NCBI RefSeq assembly: GCF_000723405.1
Contig: NZ_CCAE010000018.1
Span: forward strand, 20,534-84,533
From: Hydrogenophaga intermedia
GTDB taxonomy: Bacteria; Pseudomonadota; Gammaproteobacteria; Burkholderiales; Burkholderiaceae_C
Direction of reading: 5' to 3'
DNA: 64,000 bases
A model generated the notes under the pieces. That model did no database searches, had not been told where the DNA came from, and saw only the letters and a program-made list of their open reading frames with translations. The position numbers and the translations under genes are program-made. Positions 53,340-63,653 of the stretch are shown here, one piece after another. The number at the start of each line of letters is the position of its first letter. Position 1 is the first letter of the stretch.

Positions 53340-53362
53340 AAGCCCGGCGCGCGGCCGGGCTT
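53340..53362 (-). terminator. Terminator of the OmpA-like gene
   Basis: AAGCCCGGC (53340-53348) pairs with GCCGGGCTT (53354-53362). On the minus strand it is followed by a T run of six or more (bases 53339-53334). It may also end the opposite operon, but it lacks a T tract in that direction. Confidence 0.8.
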
Positions 53363-53386
53363 GAAGGAGGTGACAGCAGGATTCGG

Positions 53387-54070
53387 TCAGCGCGCTGCGG
53401 TGCTGGCTGGTTCGGCCACGTAGATCTCCACGCGCCGGTTCATGGCCCGGCCCTGGGGCGTGCCGTTGTCGGCCACCGGCTCGCGCGAGCCGCGGCCGTC
53501 GGTGGTGATGCGCGTGGCCGAGACGCCGCGGCCCACCAGGTAGTCACGCGTGGCATTGGCGCGGTCGAAAGACAGCGGGTTGTTGATGGCGTCGCTGCCC
53601 GAGCTGTCGGTGTGGCCGATGATGGTGACGTGCGTGGCCTGGTTCTGCTGCAGCGTGGTGCTGAACTGGCTCAGCACACCCACCAGCGTGGGGCTGAGTT
53701 GCGAGCGGCCGGTGGCGAAGCCCGCGTCGGCCGGCACCTCGAGCTTGAGGCGGTTGTCGGCCGTCTGGCTCACGCCGATGCCTGTGCCGGCGGTGGCCGC
53801 TTCCATTTGCTTCTTCTGTTCCTGCATGCGCGTGGACCAGATGTAGCCGCCCAGCGCACCGGCGCCCGCGCCCAGCACGGCGCCTTGCGCCGCGCCCTTG
53901 GAGCCACCCGTGAGGCCGCCCAGCACGACACCGGCGGCGGCACCGATGCCGGCACCCTTGGCACTGTCGCGCTGCGTTTCGCTCATGTTGGCGCAGCCGG
54001 TGACGGCCACCGCCGCGGCCGCCGCGAGGACGGTGAAGCCACGGGTGAATCGGGAAACGGTGTTGGACAT
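53387..54070 (-). CDS. OmpA-family lipoprotein with glycine-zipper segment (YiaD-like)
   Basis: 227 residues. Lipobox VTGC, then a Gly-rich zipper (GAGIGAAAGVVLGGLTGGSKG, 38-58, and GAVLGAGAGALGGYIW) and a C-terminal OmpA-like domain with TIIGHTDSSGSDAINNPLS and NRRVEI, which binds peptidoglycan. Anchors the outer membrane to the cell wall. Confidence 0.92.
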   Translation of the reverse strand: MSNTVSRFTRGFTVLAAAAAVAVTGCANMSETQRDSAKGAGIGAAAGVVLGGLTGGSKGAAQGAVLGAGAGALGGYIWSTRMQEQKKQMEAATAGTGIGVSQTADNRLKLEVPADAGFATGRSQLSPTLVGVLSQFSTTLQQNQATHVTIIGHTDSSGSDAINNPLSFDRANATRDYLVGRGVSATRITTDGRGSREPVADNGTPQGRAMNRRVEIYVAEPASTAAR

Positions 54071-54202
54071 GATGAGACTCCTCTTGTTGATCGGAAGATC
54101 GCCGCGGCGCGCGGCGACGTGGGGTTGTAGCCCAGCGCCTAAACTTATACCCCTGCCCGGATACCGCCTCCGTAGGACTCTTCTGAATTTACAAATCCTT
54201 GC

Positions 54203-55255
54203 ATGAAACCCGTTTCACTCGGCCAGAGCCCCCTTCAAGTCACCCCCATCTGCCTCGGCACCATGACCTTCGGCGAGCAGGTGGATGAAGCCACCGCGCA
54301 CCGCATCCTTGACCGCGCCGTCGAGCGCGGCGTGGACTTCCTCGACGCGGCCGAGATGTATTCGGTGCCCGCGCGCGCCGAGACCTGCGGGTCCACCGAG
54401 ACCATCATCGGCAACTGGTTCGCCAGACACCCGGGCCAGCGTCAGAAGCTGGTGCTGGCCACCAAGGTGGCGGGGCCGTCGCGCGGCATGCCGTGGATCC
54501 GCGGTGACAACGCGGGCCTGAGCAAGGCCGAGATCGTGAAGGCCTGCGAGGGAAGCCTGCGCCGCCTGCAGACGGACGTGATCGACCTGTACCAGATCCA
54601 CTGGCCCGCGCGCAACCTGCCGGCCTTCGGCGCACTGGTGTTCGACCCGAGCAAGGACAAGCCTTGCGCCTCCATCCACGAACAGCTGGAGGCCATGGCC
54701 GAGCTGGTGAAGGCGGGCAAGGTGCGCGCCATCGGCCTGTCCAATGAAACACCGTATGGCGTGCACGAGTTCGTGCGCCTGGCCGAACAGCACGGCCTGC
54801 CGCGCGTGGCGACGGTGCAGAACCCGTACTGCCTGATCAACCGCAGCTACGAAAACGGGCTCGATGAGACCAGCCACCGCCTGGGCGTGTCCCTGTTGGC
54901 CTATTCGCCATTGGGCTTCGGACTGCTCACGGGCAAGTACGACAACACTGGCCTGGTGGGCGAGCACGGCCGGCTGGCGATCTTCGAGAGCATGCGCAAG
55001 CAGCGCTGGGGCCGGCCCGAGGCGCTGGCCACCGCGAAGCGCTACAACGCGCTGGCGCATGAGCACGGCCTCACGCCCTCGCAACTGGCGCTGGCCTTCT
55101 GCTACACCAACTGGCGCGTGGCCAGCACCATCATCGGTGTGACCACCGTGGCCCAGCTCGACGAGTGCCTGGACGCCTGGGGCACCACGCTTACGCCCGA
55201 GCTGCTCGCTGCGGTGGACAAGATCCGCTGGGACAGCCGCGACCCCGCGCAGTGA
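54203..55255 (+). CDS. Aldo/keto reductase (Tas-like)
   Basis: 350 residues, a TIM barrel. Catalytic tetrad: Asp and Tyr in FLDAAEMYSVP, Lys in VLATKVAGP, His in YQIHWPAR. NADP-binding end: VASTIIGVTTVAQLDE. Reduces carbonyl compounds with NADPH; E. coli Tas is the closest recognisable relative. Stop overlaps the next gene (GTGA). Confidence 0.9.
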   Translation: MKPVSLGQSPLQVTPICLGTMTFGEQVDEATAHRILDRAVERGVDFLDAAEMYSVPARAETCGSTETIIGNWFARHPGQRQKLVLATKVAGPSRGMPWIRGDNAGLSKAEIVKACEGSLRRLQTDVIDLYQIHWPARNLPAFGALVFDPSKDKPCASIHEQLEAMAELVKAGKVRAIGLSNETPYGVHEFVRLAEQHGLPRVATVQNPYCLINRSYENGLDETSHRLGVSLLAYSPLGFGLLTGKYDNTGLVGEHGRLAIFESMRKQRWGRPEALATAKRYNALAHEHGLTPSQLALAFCYTNWRVASTIIGVTTVAQLDECLDAWGTTLTPELLAAVDKIRWDSRDPAQ

Positions 55256-55746
55256 GCAAGAAGGCGACGCACGTCAGCGAGACCCAGGCCACGGCCTGGC
55301 TCAAGGCGCATGGCGTGCCGTACACCGAGCATCCCTACGAGTACCTGGAGCACGGTGGGGCCCAGCACAGCGCACAGGTGCTGGGCCTGGATCCTTTCGC
55401 GGTGGTCAAGACGCTGATCATGCAGGACGAATCTGGCAAACCGCTGGCCGTGCTCATGCATGGCAACCGCACCGTGTCCACCAAGAACCTGGCGCGCCAG
55501 ATCGGAGCGAAATCGGTGGAGCCCTGCAAGCCCGAGGTGGCCAACCGCCACAGCGGTTACCTGGTGGGCGGCACCTCGCCCTTCGGGCTCAAGCGGGCGA
55601 TGCCGGTGTACGTGGAGTCGACCGTTCTTGAGCTGCCGCGCCTGTGGATCAACGGCGGGCGGCGCGGCTTCCTGGTGGGCATCGAGCCCGCCGTGCTGAG
55701 CGGCCCGCTGGGCGCGAAACCGGTGCAGTGCGCGCTGGCAGAATGA
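55252..55746 (+). CDS. ybaK: Cys-tRNA(Pro)/Cys-tRNA(Cys) deacylase YbaK/EbsC family
   Basis: 164 residues. HPYEYLEHGG, VVKTLIMQ, and the catalytic Lys in STKNLARQIG, followed by VGGTSPFGLKRAMPVYVE, the family signature. Hydrolyses mischarged Cys-tRNA(Pro). The GTG at 55252 overlaps the aldo/keto reductase stop, which decides the start over the long upstream frame. Confidence 0.92.
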   Translation: MSKKATHVSETQATAWLKAHGVPYTEHPYEYLEHGGAQHSAQVLGLDPFAVVKTLIMQDESGKPLAVLMHGNRTVSTKNLARQIGAKSVEPCKPEVANRHSGYLVGGTSPFGLKRAMPVYVESTVLELPRLWINGGRRGFLVGIEPAVLSGPLGAKPVQCALAE

Positions 55747-55792
55747 CGCGCGCGCTTCGCGCCCACCACAAGAATTGACCGAGGAGATGCCC

Positions 55793-56422
55793 TTGCAAGC
55801 GCTCTATCCCGCGTTGGCCACCGTGGCCGCCTATCTGATCGGATCCCTCTCCTTCGCGGTGATCGTGAGCCGCCTGATGGGCCTGTCCGACCCCCGCACC
55901 TACGGCAGCAAGAACCCCGGCGCCACCAACGTGCTGCGCTCGGGCAGCAAGGCGGCGGCCATCGTCACGCTGCTGCTGGACGCGGTGAAGGGCTGGTTGC
56001 CGGTGTTCGTGGTGATGCACTGGGGCGAGCCCTTCGGCCTGGGCGCGGGCACGGTGGCGCTGGTGGGGCTGGCAGCCTTCCTGGGGCACCTGTTCCCCGT
56101 CTTCTTCAAGTTCGAGGGCGGCAAGGGTGTCGCCACGGCGGCCGGCGTCATCCTGGGCTTCAACCCCTGGCTGGGGCTGGCCTCGCTGCTCACCTGGCTG
56201 ATCATCGCCTTCTTCTTCCGCTACTCCTCGCTGGCGTCGATCGTCACGGCGGTGTTCGCGCCGGCCTACTACCTGCTGGGTGGCGGCGTGGCCTGGGAGG
56301 CGCCGGGCGTGATGGTGCTGAGCCTGGCCGTGATGGCGGTGCTGCTGGTGTGGCGCCACGCCGAGAACATCAACCGCCTGCTGGCCGGCAAGGAAAGCAA
56401 ACTGGGAGCGAAGAAACAATGA
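55793..56422 (+). CDS. plsY: Acyl-phosphate:glycerol-3-phosphate acyltransferase PlsY
   Basis: 209 residues with about five membrane helices. Motifs: SKNPGATNVLRSGSK, GHLFPVFFKFEGGKGVATAAG, and RYSSLASI. Acylates glycerol-3-phosphate at sn-1 in phospholipid synthesis. The start choice is decided by the SD: GAGGAG ends 6 nt before TTG 55793, but directly abuts ATG 55787, so TTG is favoured; either gives a complete protein. Overlaps the next gene by 4 bp. Confidence 0.93.
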   Translation: MQALYPALATVAAYLIGSLSFAVIVSRLMGLSDPRTYGSKNPGATNVLRSGSKAAAIVTLLLDAVKGWLPVFVVMHWGEPFGLGAGTVALVGLAAFLGHLFPVFFKFEGGKGVATAAGVILGFNPWLGLASLLTWLIIAFFFRYSSLASIVTAVFAPAYYLLGGGVAWEAPGVMVLSLAVMAVLLVWRHAENINRLLAGKESKLGAKKQ

Positions 56423-56790
56423 GCCAGAAGGACATCACCCGCGTCGGCATGGCCGCGCGCTACAGCGAAGCCGCCGTGTTCAACGGCACCGTGTTCCTGG
56501 CGGGCATGGTGCCCGAGCGGGGCGACACCGACATCCGCGGCCAGACCGAGGACGTGCTGCAGCAGGTGGCGCAGCGCCTGCAGGAATGCGGCAGCGACAA
56601 GTCGCGCATCCTGCGGGCCGAGATCTACCTCACCGACATCCGCGACATCGCCGCCATGAACGAGGTGTGGGACGCCTGGGTGGTGCCCGGCGCCGCGCCG
56701 CCGCGCGCCACCGTGCAGGCCGCGCTGGCCAACCCGGCGTACCGCATCGAGATCGTCGTCACCGCTGCCGTGTCGGAGCGCGCTGTCTGA
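56419..56790 (+). CDS. RidA/YjgF-family protein
   Basis: 123 residues. Conserved RYSEAAVFNGTVFLAGMVPE, TEDVLQQVAQRLQECGSDKS, and a substrate Arg in PPRATVQAALANPAYRIEI. RidA proteins hydrolyse reactive enamine/imine intermediates; this subgroup may differ in substrate. Start at 56419 overlaps the plsY stop (ATGA). Followed directly by a REP-like element. Confidence 0.9.
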   Translation: MSQKDITRVGMAARYSEAAVFNGTVFLAGMVPERGDTDIRGQTEDVLQQVAQRLQECGSDKSRILRAEIYLTDIRDIAAMNEVWDAWVVPGAAPPRATVQAALANPAYRIEIVVTAAVSERAV

Positions 56791-56793
56791 TCG

Positions 56794-56871
56794 AGAAACA
56801 CCGCGGAACCGGCTTTGCCGGGCCGCAGGTGTTGCCCCCTTGAGGGGGTGGCGCGAAGCGCCGCAGGGGTG
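56794..56871 (-). repeat. REP-like palindromic element, copy C
   Basis: 78 bp, reverse complement of copies A and B, with both palindromes intact. Sits between the convergent ridA-type and retropepsin-like genes, the normal intergenic setting for such elements. Confidence 0.85.
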
Positions 56872-56878
56872 TGCTCCG

Positions 56879-57526
56879 TCAGTAGCGCTTTTCCAGCGTC
56901 ATCTGGTCGTTGTTGCGCTGCATCTGGAAGCGCGAGAGAAAGCTGTTGCCCAGCAGCACATAAGGCATGGGCTGCGGCAGCACGATGGCGCCCACCGCAT
57001 GCACCTGCGCGTCGCCCACGCGCACCGAATCGAGGTTGAGGCGGTAGCCGATGGCCGCGCCGTTGGCGGTCTGCACGGTGACGCGCTGGCCGCGCTGGTA
57101 GTCGAGGTTGATGCGTTTGGCCTCGGACTCGCCGAGGATGACCTGCGTGGCGCCGGTGTCCACCATGAACTGCACGGCGCGGCCGTTGATCTGGCCTTGG
57201 GGCATGAAATGGCCGCTGCCATCGGCCGTGAGTACCACGCGTTGGCTCCCGCCTGATGCCTCGGTCGCCACGCCACCCAGGTGCACCGGGGCTTCCCCCA
57301 AGCGCAGGGTCTGGCGTTTCCCCCCAATGTCGATGACCGCCGTGTCGCCCTGCAAGGACACCAGGCGCACACCCTGGTGCGCCTGGCCGGCGGCCATGAA
57401 GCGCGGCGCGCCCCCGTCGATGACGATCAGGGCCTTGCTGCCCGACACGCCGGAGAGCGACACCGATTGCGCGAAGCCCATGGCGGCCGCGCTGCACAGC
57501 ACCGCCGCGAGGACCCCGCGCCGCAT
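56879..57526 (-). CDS. Retropepsin-like aspartic protease (TIGR02281-type)
   Basis: 215 residues. Signal peptide (AMGFAQ), then a retropepsin fold with active-site FMVDTGATQVILGESEA and a C-terminal hydrophobic motif VLLGNSFLSRF. One DTGA per chain means it should act as a dimer in the periplasm. The ATG at 57526 is 2 bp after the yajQ stop; the TTG two codons upstream is rejected. Coupled to yajQ. Confidence 0.87.
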   Translation of the reverse strand: MRRGVLAAVLCSAAAMGFAQSVSLSGVSGSKALIVIDGGAPRFMAAGQAHQGVRLVSLQGDTAVIDIGGKRQTLRLGEAPVHLGGVATEASGGSQRVVLTADGSGHFMPQGQINGRAVQFMVDTGATQVILGESEAKRINLDYQRGQRVTVQTANGAAIGYRLNLDSVRVGDAQVHAVGAIVLPQPMPYVLLGNSFLSRFQMQRNNDQMTLEKRY

Positions 57527-57528
57527 GT

Positions 57529-58014
57529 TCAATCGCGAAAATTGTTGAAGGACAAGGGCAGATCCTTCATCTCGCTCTTGATGATGGCCATGGTGGCCTG
57601 CAGATCGTCGCGCTTGGCGCCGGTCACGCGCACCGCGTCGCCCTGGATGGCGGCCTGCACCTTGAGCTTGCTGGCCTTGATGGCCTGCTGGATCTTCTTG
57701 CCGTCTTCGGTGGCGATGCCATTGCGCACCTTGGCCACCTGCTTGACCTTGTCGCCGCCCACCTTCTCGACCTTGCCCATGTCGAGGAAGCGCACGTCCA
57801 CGTTGCGCTTGGCCAGCTTGTTGCGCAGCACGTCCTCGATCTGCTGGAGCTGGAAATCGGCGTCGCCGTGCAGCGTGATTTCCTTGTCCTTGAACTCGAT
57901 CGCGGCGCTGGTGCCCTTGAAATCGAAGCGCGTGCCGATCTCGCGCGCGACCTGATCGACGGCATTCTTGACTTCAACGAGATCGGCTTCAAGGACGGTG
58001 TCGAACGAGGGCAT
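57529..58014 (-). CDS. yajQ: YajQ-family nucleotide-binding protein
   Basis: 161 residues, full family length. [21 protein letters not shown] opening, [15 protein letters not shown], and [24 protein letters not shown]. YajQ-type proteins bind nucleic acids or nucleotides; some are cyclic di-GMP receptors. Divergent from murB with 33 bp between. Confidence 0.95.
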   Translation of the reverse strand: MPSFDTVLEADLVEVKNAVDQVAREIGTRFDFKGTSAAIEFKDKEITLHGDADFQLQQIEDVLRNKLAKRNVDVRFLDMGKVEKVGGDKVKQVAKVRNGIATEDGKKIQQAIKASKLKVQAAIQGDAVRVTGAKRDDLQATMAIIKSEMKDLPLSFNNFRD

Positions 58015-58047
58015 GGCGGGTGCGAAGTGGGTGAGAAAATCGCGGCC

Positions 58048-59100
58048 ATGATAGTCGAGAAGCAGGTGCCTCTACAGGGCTACAACAGCTTTGGCATTGT
58101 GGCCAAGGCCCACCACCTCGCGCGCATCCGCGACGAGGCCGACCTGGCCGCGCTGCGCGCTTGCGCGCCCTGGGACGAGCTCACCCGCGTGGCCGCCCCG
58201 TTCGTGCTGGGCGGTGGCAGCAACCTGGTGATCACGGGCGATGTGAGGCCTTTGGTGCTCAAGGTGGAGATCGCCGGCCGGCGCCTGGTGGAGGAAACGC
58301 CCAAGGGCTGGCTGGTGGAGGCCGGCGCGGGCGAGAACTGGCACGCCTTCGTGCAATGGACGCTGGAGCAGGGTTGGCCCGGGCTGGAAAACCTGGCGCT
58401 CATCCCGGGCACGGTGGGGGCATCGCCAGTGCAGAACATCGGCGCCTACGGGGTGGAACTGCAGGACCGCTTCCATTCGCTCGACGCCATCGACCTGCGC
58501 ACGGGCGAGACTTTCACGCTCGACGCCGGGCAATGCGGCTTCGGCTACCGCGATTCGGTGTTCAAGCACGTACCCACCGACGCACGCGACTTCGGCCTGG
58601 GCGGGCGCGCGTTGATCACGCGGGTGCGTTTCTGGCTGCCCAAGGCCTGGAAGCCGGTGCTGGGTTATGCGGATCTGGAGCGCAAGATCGCCGAAACGGG
58701 CAACACCGCGCCGGACGCCCGCACGATCTTCGACTGGATCTGCGGCATCCGCCGCGCCAAGCTGCCGGACCCGGCGGTGATCGGCAACGCCGGCAGCTTC
58801 TTCAAGAACCCCACGGTCACGCCGGACCAGTGCGCGGACATCATCGCCCGCGACCCGAAGGTGGTGCACTACCCCATGCCCGACGGCACGGTGAAGCTGG
58901 CGGCGGGCTGGCTGATCGACGCCTGCGGCTGGAAAGGGCGCGGTGTGGGCAACGCGGGCGTGTACGACAAGCAGGCCCTGGTGCTGGTGAACCGTGGCGG
59001 GGCCACCGGGGGCGAGGTGGTCACGCTGGCCAAGGCGATCCAGACCAGCGTGTACGAGCGCTTCGGCATCCGGCTGGAGCCGGAGCCGGTGGTGATCTGA
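58048..59100 (+). CDS. murB: UDP-N-acetylenolpyruvoylglucosamine reductase MurB
   Basis: 350 residues, type I MurB. FAD-binding [13 protein letters not shown], catalytic Ser in [18 protein letters not shown], and C-terminal Glu in LEPEPVVI. Reduces the enolpyruvyl group to lactyl in peptidoglycan synthesis. The start at 58048 fits the conserved N terminus ([14 protein letters not shown]); upstream in-frame residues belong to the yajQ antisense frame. Confidence 0.95.
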   Translation: MIVEKQVPLQGYNSFGIVAKAHHLARIRDEADLAALRACAPWDELTRVAAPFVLGGGSNLVITGDVRPLVLKVEIAGRRLVEETPKGWLVEAGAGENWHAFVQWTLEQGWPGLENLALIPGTVGASPVQNIGAYGVELQDRFHSLDAIDLRTGETFTLDAGQCGFGYRDSVFKHVPTDARDFGLGGRALITRVRFWLPKAWKPVLGYADLERKIAETGNTAPDARTIFDWICGIRRAKLPDPAVIGNAGSFFKNPTVTPDQCADIIARDPKVVHYPMPDGTVKLAAGWLIDACGWKGRGVGNAGVYDKQALVLVNRGGATGGEVVTLAKAIQTSVYERFGIRLEPEPVVI

Positions 59101-59123
59101 ACGCACTTCAGGGAGGCATGACG

Positions 59124-59474
59124 ATGGCCAGACACCCGGTGTTCTCGTACAGGTTCGCGAAGATCCATGCCCTGTACGTGCAAAAAGCCCAGCGAAAGCA
59201 ACGCACCAGCGAAGAGGTGGATCAGATCATTTGCTGGCTGACCGGTTACGACGCGGCGGGGCTGCGCCAGCAGATCGAGGGGGAGAACGACCTGGAGACC
59301 TTCTTTGCCGAGGCGCCGCGCATGCACCCGAATACCGCGCTCATCAAGGGCGTGGTCTGCGGCGTGCGGGTGGAGGAGGTCGAGGACCCGCTGATGCGCA
59401 AGATCCGCTACCTGGACAAGCTGATCGACGAGCTGGCCAAGGGCAAGGCCATGGAAAAGATCCTGAGGCAATGA
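59124..59474 (+). CDS. DUF2200 family protein
   Basis: 116 residues, whole-length match to the DUF2200 pattern: [43 protein letters not shown]-like [31 protein letters not shown]. Start: GGGAGG lies 7 nt before ATG 59124 but only 1 nt before ATG 59118. No known function. Overlaps the next gene by 4 bp. Confidence 0.85.
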   Translation: MARHPVFSYRFAKIHALYVQKAQRKQRTSEEVDQIICWLTGYDAAGLRQQIEGENDLETFFAEAPRMHPNTALIKGVVCGVRVEEVEDPLMRKIRYLDKLIDELAKGKAMEKILRQ

Positions 59475-60034
59475 AGGGCAACACCACCATGAAGACGACC
59501 GAACGCGACCAACTGCTGCAGACGCTGAAGACCCGCTTCGAGAAGCATTCCGAGCGCCACAAGGGCCTGGATTGGGCAGAGGTGCGCGCGCGGCTGGAGA
59601 AGAACCCGAAGGCCCTGGAGTCCTTGCGCCAGATGGAGGCCACGGGCGGCGAGCCGGACGTCATCGGTCGCGAGAAATCCTCGGGGCCGTTCCTCTTCTG
59701 CGACTGCTCGCCGGAAACCCCCACGGGCCGTCGCAGCCTGTGCTACGACCGCGAGGCCCTGGCCGCGCGCAAGGAGAACAAGCCGCAGGGCAGCGCCATG
59801 GGCCTGGCCGACGAGATGGGCATCGAGATGCTTGACGAGGCGCGGTACCGCCAACTGCAGGAGCTGGGCGAATTCGACCTGAAGACCTCGAGTTGGGTGG
59901 TCGCGCCGAAGGAGATCCGCGCGCTCGGCGGGGGGCTGTTCTGTGATCGCCGCTTCGGGCGGGTGTTCACGTACCACAACGGCGTGCAGTCCTACTACGC
60001 CTCGCGCGGGTTTCGGGGCCTGCTGCGGGTCTGA
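59471..60034 (+). CDS. DUF4256 family protein
   Basis: 187 residues. Contains the DUF4256 core: [59 protein letters not shown] and [20 protein letters not shown]. The cysteines are evenly spread but form no obvious metal motif. ATG 59471 overlaps the DUF2200 stop; 59489 is an in-frame alternative. Function unknown; the coupled order with DUF2200 suggests a shared role. Confidence 0.87.
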   Translation: MKGNTTMKTTERDQLLQTLKTRFEKHSERHKGLDWAEVRARLEKNPKALESLRQMEATGGEPDVIGREKSSGPFLFCDCSPETPTGRRSLCYDREALAARKENKPQGSAMGLADEMGIEMLDEARYRQLQELGEFDLKTSSWVVAPKEIRALGGGLFCDRRFGRVFTYHNGVQSYYASRGFRGLLRV

Positions 60035-60066
60035 ACGCGGCGCTGGCCGGAGGGTGGCCAACAAAA

Positions 60067-60092
60067 AAGGGCCCGCCAACTGGCGAGCCCTT
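60067..60092 (-). terminator. Terminator of argG
   Basis: AAGGGC-C-CGCCA-AC-TGGCG-A-GCCCTT: an 11-bp stem with one mismatch. On the minus strand it is followed by six T. It serves the leftward argG transcript. Confidence 0.8.
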
Positions 60093-60115
60093 CTAGCGGG
60101 GGCGGTGTACTCGCT

Positions 60116-61790
<1,675 letters not shown>

Positions 61791-61872
61791 GGTGATGGAG
61801 GGCGTGGAGAAGGCAAAGCCGCGATTTTAGGTCGCGGCCCCGCGGTAGGCGGTCGGGGTGGGGTGATGCGGC

Positions 61873-62220
61873 TCAGCGCCTGCCGGCCCAGTCCGCGGCG
61901 TCGAAGCCCACGGTGAGGGCGCCGTCGCTCCACCGCACCACGGGCCGCTTGATCAGGCTGGGCTGCTCCAGCAGCAGGCGGCGCGCGCTGGCGGTGTCTA
62001 CCACGGCGGCGCGGGTGGCGTCGTCGAGCTTGCGCCAGGTGGTGCCCTTGCGGTTCACCAGGGTTTCCCAGCCGGCGCTGGCCAGCCAGGCGTCCAGTTC
62101 GGCCTCGGGCACGCCCTGTTTCTTGAAGTCGTGGAAGCGGTGTTCGCGGCCGTTGGCGTCCAGCCAGGCGCGCGCCTTCTTCACCGTGTCGCAGTTGGGA
62201 ATGCCATGCAGCGTGATCAT
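61873..62220 (-). CDS. ArsC/Spx/MgsR-family thioredoxin-fold protein
   Basis: 115 residues. TLHGIPNCDTVKKARAWLD with a single Cys (PNCDT, no CxxC), FHDFKKQGVP, and LIKRPVV, the YffB/ArsC-like signature. These are often called arsenate reductase-like, but the reduction pathway is not demonstrated by sequence. The ATG at 62220 fits the conserved N terminus. Divergent from folC, 57 bp away. Confidence 0.88.
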   Translation of the reverse strand: MITLHGIPNCDTVKKARAWLDANGREHRFHDFKKQGVPEAELDAWLASAGWETLVNRKGTTWRKLDDATRAAVVDTASARRLLLEQPSLIKRPVVRWSDGALTVGFDAADWAGRR

Positions 62221-62277
62221 GGTCGGGGATTGTCCGTCACGACTGTCGGGCCAGGAGGTGGGTGGGACAATCGCCGG

Positions 62278-63624
62278 ATGCTTGAGATCCCCGTTCCCGA
62301 CCATCCCGTGTCGCTGGCCGACTGGCTCGCCCACGCCGAGCGCCTGCACCCGCAGGCCATCGACATGGGCCTGGAGCGCGTGCAGACCGTGGCGCGGCGC
62401 ATGGGCCTGCAACTGAATTGCCCGGTGATCACCGTGGCCGGCACCAACGGCAAGGGCAGCACCTGCGCCATGCTGGAGTCCATCTACACGCAATCGGGGT
62501 ACCGCACCGGCGTGTACACCTCGCCGCACCTGGTGCATTTCGAGGAACGCTGCCGCATCGGCGGCGAGGTGGTGTCGGCCGAGGAGTTGGTGCCCGCCAT
62601 GGCCGAGGTGGACGTGGCGCGGCGCGGCCAGGGCGGCGAGCCCGAGGTGAGCCTGACCTACTTCGAGTTCACCACGCTGGCCATCCTGCGCGTCATCGCG
62701 CGCGCGGCGGTGGACGTGGCCATCCTCGAGGTCGGCCTGGGCGGCCGGCTCGACGCGGTCAACATCCTCGACGCCGACTGCGCCGTCATCACCAGCATCG
62801 ACCTCGACCACATGGCCCTGCTGGGCCCCGACCGCGAAAGCATCGGCCGCGAGAAGGCCGGCATCATGCGCACCGGTCGCCCCGTGGTAGTGAGCGACCC
62901 GGCGGTGCCGCAGAGCGTGATCGACCACGCCCGCGAGATCGACGCCGACCTCTGGCGCGTGGGCGCCGATTTCCACGTCGCGGGCGACCAGCAGCAGTGG
63001 GGGTGGGCCACGCACCCCTCGCGCGGCGGGCGACGCTACAGCGGCCTGGCCTACCCGGCGCTGCGCGGCGCCAACCAGTTGCTCAACGCGGCCGGCGTGC
63101 TCGCCGCCATCGAAACCCTGCGGGGGCGCCTGCCCGTCACGGCCCAGGCGGTGCGAACCGGCTTCGTGCTGGTGGAGCTGCCCGGGCGTTTCCAGATCCT
63201 GCCCGGGCGGCCTACGCTGGTGCTCGACGTGGCGCACAACCCGCACTCGGTGGCCGCGCTCGCGGTCAATCTCGACGCCATGGGCTTCTACCCGCGCACG
63301 CACGCCGTGTTCGGCGCCATGGCCGACAAGGACCTGAACACCATGCTGGCGCGCATCGCGCCACTGATCGACCACTGGTACCTCACCGATCTGCCTTTGC
63401 CGCGCGCGAGCCGGGCCGCGGATCTGCGGCCCCTCATCGAGGCCCTGCCCGGCGCCATTCCGCGCGAAACCAGCACCCATGCGAGCCCGCGTGAGGCATT
63501 GGCCGCGGCCCTGAGCGCGGTGGACCCCGCTGATAGAATCGTGGTCTTTGGCTCGTTCTACACCGTCGGTGGTGTGCTGCAGGACGGATTGCCGAAACTC
63601 GCGGCCCCGCACCTCGCCGCCTGA
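62278..63624 (+). CDS. folC: Bifunctional folylpolyglutamate/dihydrofolate synthase
   Basis: 448 residues. ATP-binding VITVAGTNGKGSTCAMLESI, YTSPHLVHFEERCRI, EVGLGGRLDAVNI, and DVAHNPHSVAAL. Adds glutamate to folates. The ATG at 62278 gives the family's usual N terminus. A DedD/SPOR-type gene follows, the classical folC-dedD order. Confidence 0.95.
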   Translation: MLEIPVPDHPVSLADWLAHAERLHPQAIDMGLERVQTVARRMGLQLNCPVITVAGTNGKGSTCAMLESIYTQSGYRTGVYTSPHLVHFEERCRIGGEVVSAEELVPAMAEVDVARRGQGGEPEVSLTYFEFTTLAILRVIARAAVDVAILEVGLGGRLDAVNILDADCAVITSIDLDHMALLGPDRESIGREKAGIMRTGRPVVVSDPAVPQSVIDHAREIDADLWRVGADFHVAGDQQQWGWATHPSRGGRRYSGLAYPALRGANQLLNAAGVLAAIETLRGRLPVTAQAVRTGFVLVELPGRFQILPGRPTLVLDVAHNPHSVAALAVNLDAMGFYPRTHAVFGAMADKDLNTMLARIAPLIDHWYLTDLPLPRASRAADLRPLIEALPGAIPRETSTHASPREALAAALSAVDPADRIVVFGSFYTVGGVLQDGLPKLAAPHLAA

Positions 63625-63653
63625 ACCGTGCCGACCCAGGCCCTCGCGACCCC

